Made by a program: the position numbers and the translations under genes
The notes under the pieces: model-generated
What the model was told of the DNA's origin: nothing
The model's database searches: none
The model's input: the letters and a program-made list of their open reading frames with translations, nothing else
Source: a candidate division SR1 bacterium
GTDB lineage: Bacteria > Patescibacteriota > JACMRA01
Reading direction: 5' to 3'
Assembly: GCA_014377045.1 (NCBI GenBank)
Contig: JACMQI010000031.1
Location: forward strand, 1 to 52,573
Length of the DNA: 52,573 nucleotides
Shown here: piece after piece, positions 16,896 to 26,013 of the stretch
How the letters are laid out: every line of letters starts with the position of its first letter
Numbering within the stretch: the first letter of the stretch is position 1

Positions 16896-18017
16896 TTATA
16901 ATATTTCTTTGGTTCTTATTCTATTTGATAAAATGCTAAAAAGAGTTTGAATGAAAATGATAATTAATGGTCCTATGATAAAACCCATTAGGCCAAATAT
17001 ACTAATTCCTGAGATAATACTTGTAAGAATAAGCAGTGTGTTTCCTTTTTTCCCAGAAGCAATAATTCTTGGTATCAGAATATAGTTTGTCCAAAGTATA
17101 ATCAATTCACCAACAATGGCAAATATAAAAGCAAAAGTTGGATTGGTAGGAAAAATCAGCAATACAGGAATAGCGTAACCAAGTTCCGATGGGGACAAAG
17201 GAAGTACACCGATGAAAAATATAACTACAGTTAATATAAAGATTCCCTGAATTCCAAATATCCACATAGCAATGGCACATACAATGGCATGAACCAAACC
17301 TGATAAAATATTAGCAACGACGACATTTCTAACACCGCTTTGAAAATCATCTATAATACTTAGAGCTTCTAGTTTTTCAAACGGCAATAAGCTAAATATC
17401 TTTTTTAACCAGCTTTCACCATAAACAAGGCAATTAAACCAGCTAAGTAAAAATATAATAAGATAAACAAGCTGATTAAAAACCACATTGATCGATTGCC
17501 TACCAAAATTAAAAGCATTGTTAATATTTTCTTGAGTAAATACTTCATCTGTATTTGAGTTACCATTGCCAAGTAATCCTGCGACCTGATCAGCCTGTTT
17601 GTTTAGATTGTCAACAATTTGTACCAAAAATTCTTTAGAGATGCCAATACTTTCTGCGGCGTTAACAATCTTCGTATTTTCAGGTAATTTATTAGTAAAA
17701 TCTATAATCCGTGTTGTAAACGTTGGTAGCTCGTGTATAAGCTGCTGTGTTGTGATGTTAGCAAAAATACTTAATATACTACAAATAAAAAATAAAGTAA
17801 CAACGGCGGATATGCTCTGGGATATTGTAAATTTTTTAAATTGATTTAGAAACTTATGAGTATAATTAAATACTGGATAAGTGAGAGTTGCAATAATCAA
17901 GCCTAAGGTTAAAGGAGTAATAAATTTATAGTTAAAAATCCAAATAAAATAGCCAATTATACCTATTATAGCATAGATTATTGCAGATGACCAAGTCTTT
18001 TTTTGAGAGGTTTGCAT
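16896..18017 (-). CDS. AI-2E/PerM family (UPF0118) membrane transporter
   Basis: A protein of 373 residues with about seven to eight membrane helices and the soluble loop after helix 3 (about residues 95-165) typical of the family. Family-like signs are the internal GVLPLSPSELGYAIPV (residues 270-286), followed by PTNPTFAFIFAIVGE, and LIPRIIASG before the last helices. Members export small molecules or ions (AI-2, Na+/H+ exchange), but the substrate here is unknown. A TTGACA lies at 18053-18048 on the minus strand, with an AT-rich -10 close to the ATG. Confidence 0.88.
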   Translation of the reverse strand: MQTSQKKTWSSAIIYAIIGIIGYFIWIFNYKFITPLTLGLIIATLTYPVFNYTHKFLNQFKKFTISQSISAVVTLFFICSILSIFANITTQQLIHELPTFTTRIIDFTNKLPENTKIVNAAESIGISKEFLVQIVDNLNKQADQVAGLLGNGNSNTDEVFTQENINNAFNFGRQSINVVFNQLVYLIIFLLSWFNCLVYGESWLKKIFSLLPFEKLEALSIIDDFQSGVRNVVVANILSGLVHAIVCAIAMWIFGIQGIFILTVVIFFIGVLPLSPSELGYAIPVLLIFPTNPTFAFIFAIVGELIILWTNYILIPRIIASGKKGNTLLILTSIISGISIFGLMGFIIGPLIIIFIQTLFSILSNRIRTKEIL

Positions 18018-18072
18018 ATTTATTATATATGCACCAATTTAGTTGTTTGTCAAGCAATGAATAAAATAGAAA

Positions 18073-18249
18073 CTAATCAGCAGATGTTACTTTAATACGA
18101 GTAGTATTTTGTGGCTGTACCTCCACTATATTTTTTTTTGGGCTAAAACTATCATAATTATTGTATATAAGATATAGAGTAAATCCAATAATAACTATCG
18201 CTCCAACTCTAATTATGTCACTTATGAATTTGCTTATACTCTCAATCAT
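18073..18249 (-). CDS. Small single-pass membrane protein, 58 residues
   Basis: Starts MIESISKFISDIIR, then a membrane helix (about residues 13-31) and a polar tail (VEVQPQNTTRIKVTSAD), ending in TAG. Codon use and topology resemble those of the other small membrane proteins of the window. It lies 55 nt upstream of the AI-2E-type transporter on the same strand, so it may be co-expressed with it. No family is recognised. Confidence 0.5.
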   Translation of the reverse strand: MIESISKFISDIIRVGAIVIIGFTLYLIYNNYDSFSPKKNIVEVQPQNTTRIKVTSAD

Positions 18250-18472
18250 ATACTAAAAACTTTGATTTATATCGACAAATGTTTGTATACAAGAATGTTT
18301 TTGTCAAGAGTGTTTATAAGATATAAAATTTAATTATAAATATTTGTAAATATAAGGGGCAATATTTTGCTAGTCTGTAGCTTCACTATTTGCTCATTAC
18401 AAGATAAATAACTCATTATTTTCCAATATGTTTTATTTATTTAATAGTATTTTTTACTTGCATCTTAATTAT

Positions 18473-18501
18473 TTGACATTGCAAAAAAAAAGAGATATAA
18501 T
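18473..18501 (+). promoter_or_regulatory. Perfect sigma-70 promoter before the cell-wall protein gene
   Basis: TTGACA (18473-18478), a 17-nt spacer holding an A9 run, and TATAAT (18496-18501). It has consensus boxes and spacing, so probably one of the strongest promoters in the window. The start point would be near 18508. Confidence 0.75.
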
Positions 18502-18507
18502 TGGTGA

Positions 18508-18590
18508 GTTAGTTAGTTATATCATTAACTTTGTATCAAACAATTTTTTCATGTCAGAGCTTAGATTATCATAGCTCTTTTTTTCTTATC
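18508..18590 (+). ncRNA. Candidate small RNA or attenuated leader
   Basis: Between the promoter and the downstream ATG at 18643 the predicted transcript folds into a first hairpin (AGTTA...TAACT) and then an intrinsic-terminator hairpin with a T run. Transcription would often stop near 18588 and give an RNA of about 80 nt, or be attenuated before the downstream gene. I recognise no riboswitch class. Confidence 0.4.
18556..18588 (+). terminator. Intrinsic terminator inside the leader of the cell-wall protein gene
   Basis: Stem AGAGCT (18556-18561) / AGCTCT (18573-18578), an 11-nt loop and then eight T with one C. It is located after the promoter and before the coding region. Confidence 0.6.
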
Positions 18591-18642
18591 CTGGTAATTA
18601 TTGAAGAATATTTTCCTATACAAATATAAAAATACAAATATT

Positions 18643-20448
18643 ATGAACAATAAAAAAAATCTCCTTAGATTAAGTGTCGCACTTATAGTATTTAACCTTT
18701 TTTTAGGTGGGGCTTTCTTTGTAAATCAGTCTTTTAATCAGTCTAGATATGATGAGCAGTCAGTTATTTTAGACCAAGCAAATAAGGAAGTTTTAGGTAT
18801 TAATACAAATATTCCACAGTTTTCAATAAATTATATAATGAGCAATACTACTTTTAGTTCAAGTCGTGCATTCCCGAATGCTGATTCAATACAAAATTAT
18901 CTAAATAAAGTGAGTTCACCGCTTGCAAACTACGAAGTCTCTGGTAAAAAAGCTTCGTCTCTAATCTTTGAGGCTAGTAGGGGGGTCAGCAGTAGTCAGT
19001 TTGGTGTAACTCCAAATATAAACCCAGGGGTAATTTTGGCTTATTTAGAAAAAGAACAAGGTCTTTTGAGTTTACGTGGATATGATACAAAAGTTGATCC
19101 AGAAAACCGAATTAAAACAGCTATGGGTTATGGCTGTCCTGATACAAGCAAATGTAATAACGAGTATTTTGGTTTTGCAAATCAACTTAAATGGGGCACA
19201 TACCAATTACAATATAATTACAACAATGCTACCAATTCTAATTTTTCTCATGTCGTAAACAAAACTATCAATACGCTTGATGGTTATAATGTGTTCTTAA
19301 GTAATGAAGCTACTGCTGCTAATTATCGATACACACCACATGTATATTGGGGAAATTACAATTTATGGAAGATCTTGACTGCAAATGGTTGGGGCGCAGA
19401 TAGCACTAATTGGAGTCAAGAAGATATAGATAGAGTGAACATAAAAAAAATAGATACAAATGAAGGGTTTGACACTGATAGAATTAAACCAGAAGATATG
19501 ACAAATATACTTAATAAAAACTTTAGTATTGGTGATAGCGGCGGCGAAATTATCTTATTACAAAGATTTTTAAGACAACAGCAATACTTTACATATTCTG
19601 AAATAACGGGAACTTTTGGAAATATAACAAAAAATGCGTTAGAAAATTATAAAAAAGAAAAAGGAGTCGCAAATACTGAAAATAATAATTCGTGTAAAAA
19701 TCTTTATGCCAAAAATTGGACTATTGGCCAAGTAAGTGATGAAGTCAAAGCATTGCAGGAATGTCTAAGAAAAGATGGTACATTTGATTACCCTATTAGT
19801 ACAGGTTATTTTGGTCCAGTTACGCGGGCTTCTCTTGAAAAAACTCGATCTAAAAATGACCAGCTAATTTTAGCTATAGAACCTCCTAAACCTGCTACTC
19901 CAACTTGTGATGACATAAAAGCAAAGTCTTGGCAATATGGTGAAAGAAGTGATGAAGTCAAATCTTTACAGCAGTGTTTAAGACAAGTCAAACTTTTTTC
20001 TTATCCTGAAAATACTGGTTATTTTGGTCCTCTTACTCAAGAAGCTCTCAATAAATGGAAAACGACATCAGTGAATAACTCTTCTTTAATAGATCAAGGA
20101 TGTGATCAAATTAAAACTGAGCCATTTACTTATGGAGAAAAAAGCGAAAGAGTAAGAACACTTCAAAAATGTATGAAAGATGCGGGTGTATTTAATTGGC
20201 CGTATATAACGGGTTACTTTGGATCTGTAACTCAAGAATCTTATAGCAAATGGAAAGGTAAAGCTGTGCCACAAATTGATTGTGAAGAACTTAAGAAAGC
20301 TGAATGGATATTTGCTGAGGAAGGTGATCGCGTAAAACAACTTCAATCTTGTATGAGACAAGCTGGCACCTTTAAATTTTCTTCTGATACGGGATATTTT
20401 GGAGAAGTCACAAAACAAGCTCTTATAAAATGGCGTGGATATTTCTAA
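18643..20448 (+). CDS. Secreted cell-wall protein with a lysozyme-like domain and five peptidoglycan-binding repeats
   Basis: From the ATG at 18643 the protein has 601 residues. Residues 8-26 form a signal peptide or anchor. Residues 65-270 hold a domain with GVILAYLEKEQGLL, AMGYGCPD and YFGFANQL, a pattern seen in secreted actinobacterial proteins and suggestive of a lysozyme-like glycan hydrolase. Five C-terminal repeats of about 60 residues (starting near 291, 350, 422, 486 and 546) have the PG_binding_1 pattern D-x-V-x-x-L-Q...TGYFG-x-x-T. Repeats 2-5 each carry two Cys, one at the repeat start and one after LQ, probably a disulfide. The TTG at 18601 is a less likely start. Confidence 0.82.
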   Translation: MNNKKNLLRLSVALIVFNLFLGGAFFVNQSFNQSRYDEQSVILDQANKEVLGINTNIPQFSINYIMSNTTFSSSRAFPNADSIQNYLNKVSSPLANYEVSGKKASSLIFEASRGVSSSQFGVTPNINPGVILAYLEKEQGLLSLRGYDTKVDPENRIKTAMGYGCPDTSKCNNEYFGFANQLKWGTYQLQYNYNNATNSNFSHVVNKTINTLDGYNVFLSNEATAANYRYTPHVYWGNYNLWKILTANGWGADSTNWSQEDIDRVNIKKIDTNEGFDTDRIKPEDMTNILNKNFSIGDSGGEIILLQRFLRQQQYFTYSEITGTFGNITKNALENYKKEKGVANTENNNSCKNLYAKNWTIGQVSDEVKALQECLRKDGTFDYPISTGYFGPVTRASLEKTRSKNDQLILAIEPPKPATPTCDDIKAKSWQYGERSDEVKSLQQCLRQVKLFSYPENTGYFGPLTQEALNKWKTTSVNNSSLIDQGCDQIKTEPFTYGEKSERVRTLQKCMKDAGVFNWPYITGYFGSVTQESYSKWKGKAVPQIDCEELKKAEWIFAEEGDRVKQLQSCMRQAGTFKFSSDTGYFGEVTKQALIKWRGYF

Positions 20449-20520
20449 TTATTTTTTAATTTTTTTAAGTAATCTTATTTTAGTCTTGCCAAAACATATA
20501 AATTATTGTATGAGGTTTTT

Positions 20521-20871
20521 ATGACAGCTGAAACTATTATTCAATTTCTTAAAATTTTTGGACTTATAATGTTTGATACTTTTTTTTTAGTAATGATTAT
20601 ATTAGGTATATATCTGTTTTTTGTAGTCGCAAATTTACGAAAATTACTTAATTCACTACAAAATGAAATTAAAAAAACTGTTATAAATTTTGAAGAGGAT
20701 GCTTATTTAATTGCAAATGCACTAAAATCTAAAATCGAATCAATAGATAGTAAAAAAATCGTTTGGGGCTCGACTTTACTTGGTGGGGTGTTTGGTCTAA
20801 TTAGTAAGGGTTTTTTCAAAAAAAGTAAATCTAAAGGAATTGCAAAATCAATTATTGACATTTTTTTATAA
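20521..20871 (+). CDS. Membrane protein with amphipathic helix, paralogue of 24973-25308
   Basis: A protein of 116 residues from the ATG at 20521 (a TTG at 20506 is in frame). One or two membrane helices occupy residues 5-42, a charged helix follows (LLNSLQNEIKK), then a Gly-rich hydrophobic stretch (WGSTLLGGVFGLISKG) and a basic tail. The same plan and sequence (QFLKIFGL versus QYLEIFGL; STLLGG versus PTILGG) occur in the gene at 24973-25308. The layout resembles DUF948-type proteins that accompany YtxH proteins. It is followed by a YtxH gene. Confidence 0.65.
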   Translation: MTAETIIQFLKIFGLIMFDTFFLVMIILGIYLFFVVANLRKLLNSLQNEIKKTVINFEEDAYLIANALKSKIESIDSKKIVWGSTLLGGVFGLISKGFFKKSKSKGIAKSIIDIFL

Positions 20872-20941
20872 TTTTTTACTTGACAAGTTTTTTGGTTTTA
20901 TTTTGAGTTAATTTACACTTTTTAAATTTAATAATTTTTAT

Positions 20942-21292
20942 ATGTTTAGTTTTTATAATAAATACAAGCAAGAAAATCAAAAAAAAGTTCTAACGTCTGC
21001 TGTTTTAGGTATTATTGCAGGTGCTGTAACTGCATTATTCATATCTCCTATGCGAGGTAGCCAGGCTAGAAAAATGGTTACAGATAAAGCTAAAAAAGTT
21101 GCTCAAGATATGGAAGACAAGTTTTCCTACACTGCAGGTGCTGTAGGAACTGGTATAAAAGATATCAGTAACAATATTAGAGATAAGGCAGAAGAGGTCA
21201 AATCTACAGCAGTTCGTGACATAAATAAAGGTCGAAGTAAAACTGCAGATGGTCTTTCAGACGCTTCAGACAAAATAAACCCTCATACATAG
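20942..21292 (+). CDS. YtxH-like general stress membrane protein
   Basis: A protein of 116 residues. The N-terminal hydrophobic segment with small residues (VLGIIAGAVTALFISPMRGSQARK) matches the YtxH pattern GxxxGxxxxxLxxPxxGxxxR. The rest is a charged amphipathic helix with repeated K/D/E and S/A, resembling LEA-like stress proteins. The gene is followed by a strong terminator. TTGACA at 20880-20885 may give it a promoter of its own. Confidence 0.8.
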   Translation: MFSFYNKYKQENQKKVLTSAVLGIIAGAVTALFISPMRGSQARKMVTDKAKKVAQDMEDKFSYTAGAVGTGIKDISNNIRDKAEEVKSTAVRDINKGRSKTADGLSDASDKINPHT

Positions 21293-21316
21293 TTTTATTT
21301 ATAAATTATACTTTGC

Positions 21317-21350
21317 AAACACTCTGATATATGCAGAGTGTTTTGCTTTT
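21317..21350 (+). terminator. Terminator after the YtxH-like gene
   Basis: A ten-pair stem (AAACACTCTG with CAGAGTGTTT) with a 7-nt loop, followed by a T-rich stretch. Confidence 0.8.
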
Positions 21351-21357
21351 CGAAATA

Positions 21358-21386
21358 TTGACAGCTGCAATAAAGTAAAGTATAAT
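21358..21386 (+). promoter_or_regulatory. Perfect sigma-70 promoter of the large surface protein gene
   Basis: TTGACA (21358-21363), a 17-nt spacer and TATAAT (21381-21386). The start would be near 21393, with a leader of about 39 nt. Confidence 0.8.
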
Positions 21387-21431
21387 TAAACAAAATAAAA
21401 GACCAAAAATACAAAAACAAAAACTCCAATT

Positions 21432-24400
21432 ATGAAATTTAATCCTAGCTTGAGTAAAAGGTTTGCTATAATAAATATTATTCTAATATTTGTGAGCATT
21501 TTGTTACTTGGATTAGGCTCAGTTTTGTTATTTGGTAGTATACAAAAAGCGACATATCCTTCAAAAGCTTTTATTCCAGATACATGGTCGGTCTTAGGTA
21601 GCAATACTAGTAGTCAATATTGTAATGGTTCAACCTCTGCCGGCTCAAATTTGCCCTCACAGTTTAAAAATTCTGGTGACATTGTTGCTATTTCTGGTGG
21701 TGTCGATCATGTTCTTGCATTAAAAAACGACAACACTGTTAAATCTTGTGGAAATAATACCGCTGGTCAGTTAGGAGACGGAAGTAATGCTAGTAAAACA
21801 AGCTTTGCTTTCATACCAGGGCTTACAGGAATAGTACAAATAGTTGCTGGGAATAAAATATCTTTTGCTTTAAATACACTAGGTCATGTGTATCAGTGGG
21901 GTGAAACTGTTACTGGTAATACTAGTATTCCAGTTTTAGTTCCAGGGTTATCTAATATAGTTTCTATTACATCATCACAAAGCACGTTACTCGCAGTAGA
22001 TAGCTCATCAAATCTTTATGGATACGGGCTTAATGCAAGTGGTGAGGCAGGAAATGGAAATAATCTAGCAATTATAACTCCAACTATAATAGAAACGGGT
22101 GTAACTCGTGTACGGTGTTCAAAAGAAGCCTGTGCAATTATTAAGTCAGGATCTATATACACTTCTGGTGGTAATTCAAAAAAAGAACTAGCTAGTGATA
22201 CGCTGCCTAGTAGATATACGTTTGGAATAGTAAATACACAAAGATCTCCAAACATAGCATTAAGTGGGATAGTATCTATTGCGTCTGGTCCAAGTTCATA
22301 CAATTTTTATGCACTGGATAGTAGTGGTAAAGTCTGGTCATGGGGAGATGCGAATTATCTGGGCTACTCACTACAAGGTAATACAAATGGAGACTTAGCT
22401 AGAAATATAACAGCACTGACCAGTATCACTGAAATATCTGGCTCATATCCATTGGCATTAAGAGCAAGTGGTGAACTATATACCTGGACTAATATTAGCC
22501 CAACATTGATAAATGGTATCACAAATACAACTAAGCTCAATCAAAGTAGTGGACAAACTGCGTATATTAAAGGTAATTTGTTTAATCCTTTAGATATAGC
22601 TTCAGCTAATACCCTAAATCCTACTTGTATTCCTGCAGAAGTCAACCATCTCACCACATGTACTTTTACATTACCATTGTTTAGAGATCTACCAAATTCG
22701 CTTTACATTGGCATAGGTGATGCGGCTCCAGCTGGAAACTGTTCAGGGTCTGCCATTATAAATTGTACGAATGTACCTACTGGTTCTGTAGATGGGAACA
22801 GTATTATTTATATACAAATTGGAAATAATAGTAAGGTATCCACACAAGGCAATGCAATAGTTAAAAAAACAATTATTAACAATTCGAACATTATAGCTCA
22901 AAGTGGTACATGTATACCAAATACAGTAAATCAAGGCGAGTCTTTAAGATGTATTTTTCCACTTACTGGAAGCACGTCTTTTGATATTCCTCCAAATGGT
23001 CTTAGAGCAGCTATTACAAATATTTCAGGTGATAAAAATAGCATAATAGGTCCAAGTGATTCGTGCCAAATTGAGAACTTGACACTAGTATGTACCAGTA
23101 TTCCAACTAGTTTAGGCAGTGCTTTCGGTAGTTTAGGCACACACGAAGTTGTCATCTATGAACCTGGAGCAAATAGTTATTTTTTTAATAAAGCAGTTGT
23201 AAGTATCAATTTAGTCACTATAAAAAACTCTAATATTTTGACCTCGAATGACTGTGTAAGCTCTAATATAATTCAATCAGGTAGCGATTATAATTGTACA
23301 TTTGCTTTAACAGGAAGTGTTTCTAATCTATACGCCATGCCACAAGAAGGTGTTGTAGCAAAGATAGCCACAGGATCAATAACTTCACCGCTATGTGTGA
23401 TACTGAATAATGGCACGGCTGGGGTTAAACTAAGTTGTAATAATATTCCAACTCTGGGTATAACTCGTGGCGTAAAAAGTGTATTGGTAAGTGCAGGGTT
23501 AGCTACCTATGAAAGCAGGGGTAGTATTACTATCAAAGATAATATTCTTGGAGTTGATTTAAGTAATTTAAATATTACGTGTAACAGTGGTAAGGTAAAT
23601 TCTACAACTATCTGTTCATTTAGCGTCCCTAACTTTACTTCTTACAGAGAATTAACTCTTGGGGTTGGTGAAACACTTACTGGAGGGGTGTGTTCTATTG
23701 ATGGAAGTATAGCTAATTGTACAAATATTCCTACTGGACCAGACAAAGGAAATCAAATTATTTACGCACAGTTGGAGGCAAATATGAAAGTTAACACTGG
23801 TCGTACAGGTGAACTAATAAAAGTATTTGATGATGCAACTGTAGAGTTTAGTATTTTTAGTTGCATGACAGCTAATATTGATACTATTACAACGTGTTCA
23901 TTTGATATTCCCCAATATGAGAGTATTTCTAGTGGGTTTGGAATACAAATAGGAAATTTTACAACAGCAAGTAGCTGTTCTGTAAGTGGATTGGTTGGAA
24001 CTTGCTCTGGAGTGAATACTGGTAACGAAACAGGTGATCAAATGATTTATGCAGGAACTTTAGCAAAAGTGAAGACGGGAGAAACAGCGACAATTACTAG
24101 ACCGATTTTACAATCAGATCTAAAGAATTTCTCACAACTTGTTAATTTGGTATGTATTCCAAATCCTGTTGCAGTTTTCTCCAATACAATATGTGCTGGA
24201 AAGTTTCCAAATTATATAACTGGTAGTGCTAATTTTAAACTCAAAATTAGTGGAGAAAGTGAATCTTCTTGTACTGTAACAAACCTGCAGATCAAATGTC
24301 CAAATATAAACACTGGATCTAATGCAGGTGATAAAGGTATTCAAGTTTCGATGAATGGCGGTAATTTTGAAGATACAGGATTATTTTTAACTATAAGTAG

Positions 24401-24968
24401 TAAGATTATAGGGGACAACGAACTCGCTATTTTGGGAGATCCATCAAAAAATCAGATTTTAAGCCAATTTGAGTGTGGCATAAATGGTATCGTTTACGCA
24501 GGAAAAAATACTACTTGTACAATTAAGGCTGCACCCGGTTGGGTTATATACCCAGGGTTTAAAATGAGTATAGAAATTGATCCTCCTACAGGTACATGCT
24601 CTCAATTTGGAACTAAAATAACTTGTATAGAAGTTCCAGTGGTTGAAGATACTTCTACTCCAGGTGTTTTGTTTTTAGTAAATAAAAGTGGCCAAACTAT
24701 TTTTGTAGGGGTTACTTACGTAGTTCAGGCAGCGCCTACTAATTTTATTTATGTTCCTCCTGAAAATCCAATAAACCCTACTGAACTAGCTACCCCTAAA
24801 GCCAATTTACCAACTGGTACTACTCCTTCTGTTTCTCAGCCAAATTCTACAAATGTTGCAGAGACACCGAGGACTGGAGGACTAAATATCGCTTTTATAG
24901 TAGTGCTTGTAACAACGTGGATTCTTATGTTTTATAGGTTCTTTTACAATAAAAATAAAATAAAATAA
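21432..24968 (+). CDS. Large surface protein: RCC1-type propeller, seven four-Cys modules, sorting-like tail
   Basis: A protein of 1178 residues. Residues 10-38 are a signal peptide. Residues 75-370 contain RCC1-like repeats (HVLALKNDNTVKSCGNNTAGQLGDGS), probably a beta-propeller. About residues 385-1100 hold seven modules of 90-110 residues, each with the order Cys (after a CIP-type turn), Cys-x-F, Cys and Cys-x-N-(I/V)-P/T-TG, as in C-N-x-(V/I)-PTG. These look like disulfide-bonded beta-sandwiches. A Pro/Thr-rich linker leads to TPRTGG, a hydrophobic helix and a basic tail, an LPXTG-like cell-wall sorting signal in which Leu is replaced. It is probably an adhesin or host-contact protein (inference). 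Confidence 0.8.
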   Translation: MKFNPSLSKRFAIINIILIFVSILLLGLGSVLLFGSIQKATYPSKAFIPDTWSVLGSNTSSQYCNGSTSAGSNLPSQFKNSGDIVAISGGVDHVLALKNDNTVKSCGNNTAGQLGDGSNASKTSFAFIPGLTGIVQIVAGNKISFALNTLGHVYQWGETVTGNTSIPVLVPGLSNIVSITSSQSTLLAVDSSSNLYGYGLNASGEAGNGNNLAIITPTIIETGVTRVRCSKEACAIIKSGSIYTSGGNSKKELASDTLPSRYTFGIVNTQRSPNIALSGIVSIASGPSSYNFYALDSSGKVWSWGDANYLGYSLQGNTNGDLARNITALTSITEISGSYPLALRASGELYTWTNISPTLINGITNTTKLNQSSGQTAYIKGNLFNPLDIASANTLNPTCIPAEVNHLTTCTFTLPLFRDLPNSLYIGIGDAAPAGNCSGSAIINCTNVPTGSVDGNSIIYIQIGNNSKVSTQGNAIVKKTIINNSNIIAQSGTCIPNTVNQGESLRCIFPLTGSTSFDIPPNGLRAAITNISGDKNSIIGPSDSCQIENLTLVCTSIPTSLGSAFGSLGTHEVVIYEPGANSYFFNKAVVSINLVTIKNSNILTSNDCVSSNIIQSGSDYNCTFALTGSVSNLYAMPQEGVVAKIATGSITSPLCVILNNGTAGVKLSCNNIPTLGITRGVKSVLVSAGLATYESRGSITIKDNILGVDLSNLNITCNSGKVNSTTICSFSVPNFTSYRELTLGVGETLTGGVCSIDGSIANCTNIPTGPDKGNQIIYAQLEANMKVNTGRTGELIKVFDDATVEFSIFSCMTANIDTITTCSFDIPQYESISSGFGIQIGNFTTASSCSVSGLVGTCSGVNTGNETGDQMIYAGTLAKVKTGETATITRPILQSDLKNFSQLVNLVCIPNPVAVFSNTICAGKFPNYITGSANFKLKISGESESSCTVTNLQIKCPNINTGSNAGDKGIQVSMNGGNFEDTGLFLTISSKIIGDNELAILGDPSKNQILSQFECGINGIVYAGKNTTCTIKAAPGWVIYPGFKMSIEIDPPTGTCSQFGTKITCIEVPVVEDTSTPGVLFLVNKSGQTIFVGVTYVVQAAPTNFIYVPPENPINPTELATPKANLPTGTTPSVSQPNSTNVAETPRTGGLNIAFIVVLVTTWILMFYRFFYNKNKIK

Positions 24969-24972
24969 TTAT

Positions 24973-25308
24973 ATGAACACTCAAATTATCATACAGTACT
25001 TAGAAATTTTCGGTCTTACAGTTTTCGGTCTTTTCTTCTTAACTTTACTTGTACTCACCATATATTTAGTAACCATTGTGGCATTTATCAAGAAGACTAC
25101 TAATATTATATTGAATGATATTTCAAAAATCATATCTTTTGTCGACAAGGAGGCTCAGTCAATATCTTCATTGGTAAAAAATAAAATTACAGCTATCGAT
25201 ATAGAAAAGATTCTTTTTGGTCCTACAATTTTAGGTGGAATTGTTGCATACTTAAAAAATAGTTTTAGCCCAAAAAATAGAAATAAATCTAGGAGTAAAA
25301 CTAAATAG
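24973..25308 (+). CDS. Membrane protein with amphipathic helix, paralogue of 20521-20871
   Basis: A protein of 111 residues that begins 4 nt after the stop of the surface protein gene, so it is co-transcribed with it. A membrane segment lies at residues 10-40, then a charged helix (DISKIISFVDKEAQS), a hydrophobic PTILGGIVAYL and a basic tail. It is clearly paralogous to the gene at 20521-20871, which stands on the other side of the surface protein. No family name can be given with confidence. Confidence 0.7.
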   Translation: MNTQIIIQYLEIFGLTVFGLFFLTLLVLTIYLVTIVAFIKKTTNIILNDISKIISFVDKEAQSISSLVKNKITAIDIEKILFGPTILGGIVAYLKNSFSPKNRNKSRSKTK

Positions 25309-25321
25309 TTTATCTGTAGTC

Positions 25322-25350
25322 TTGACAATCTATTTTGCTTAATCGATAAT
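25322..25350 (+). promoter_or_regulatory. Promoter of the FKBP gene
   Basis: TTGACA (25322-25327), a 17-nt spacer and GATAAT (25345-25350). Confidence 0.65.
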
Positions 25351-25371
25351 ATATTTATAAAATAAAACTTT

Positions 25372-25905
25372 ATGAAAGAGGAATTACTAGTTCAAGAAAA
25401 ATGGTACGATAAAACAAACGTAAAAATAATTGCTGTTATAACAATAGGTTTATGTATTTTTGGATATTTTGGATACCAATATTCTAACATTCCTTGCAAG
25501 TATACTAAAAAGCCAAACTTGACAGTCATCAATAAAGATTTTATAAAAATAGACTGTATGGAAAACATAGCTAATATTACATCGGGATTAATTGTAGAAG
25601 ATATAACAATAGGTAGTGGAACAGAAATAAAATCTGGCGACACTGTAAAAATGCATTATTTGGGTAAATTATCTTCTGGAGAAAAATTTGACTCTAGCTA
25701 TGATCGTAATGAACCATTTACTACTAAAATAGGTGTAGGTCAGGTAATCAAAGGATGGGATGAAGGTGTGCCTGGTATGAAAGTCGGGGGTAAGCGTAAA
25801 CTAACTATCCCACCTGCACTCGGATACGGTGAAAAAGGCATTGGTCCTATTCCTGGAAATGCTACTTTGGTATTTGAAATAGAAGCTGTAGATGTAGTAA
25901 AATAA
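25372..25905 (+). CDS. Membrane-anchored FKBP-type peptidyl-prolyl isomerase
   Basis: A protein of 177 residues: membrane anchor at about 18-36, a linker with two Cys ([15 protein letters not shown]), then a complete FKBP domain (about 70-177) with [45 protein letters not shown] and a final [12 protein letters not shown]. It catalyses proline cis-trans isomerisation, here outside the membrane. The position next to large secreted proteins fits a folding role. A terminator follows. Confidence 0.95.
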   Translation: MKEELLVQEKWYDKTNVKIIAVITIGLCIFGYFGYQYSNIPCKYTKKPNLTVINKDFIKIDCMENIANITSGLIVEDITIGSGTEIKSGDTVKMHYLGKLSSGEKFDSSYDRNEPFTTKIGVGQVIKGWDEGVPGMKVGGKRKLTIPPALGYGEKGIGPIPGNATLVFEIEAVDVVK

Positions 25906-25927
25906 ATCTGGTTTTTAATATGATTTT

Positions 25928-25951
25928 CCTATCAGTTATGGTAGGTCTTTT
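25928..25951 (+). terminator. Terminator after the FKBP gene
   Basis: Stem CCTATC/GGTAGG (one G-T pair), a 6-nt loop and then TCTTTTTA. Confidence 0.6.
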
Positions 25952-26013
25952 TATTAGTTGACACTTATCTTCAAAATAAATCAGTATTATTATGAGATTT
26001 AGTTATAAATAAA

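Noticed and set aside
19516-20448. Tandem repeats as a DNA repeat array or CRISPR
   Set aside because: The repeats are protein-level PG-binding domains of about 60 codons with diverged DNA, not short identical repeats with spacers.
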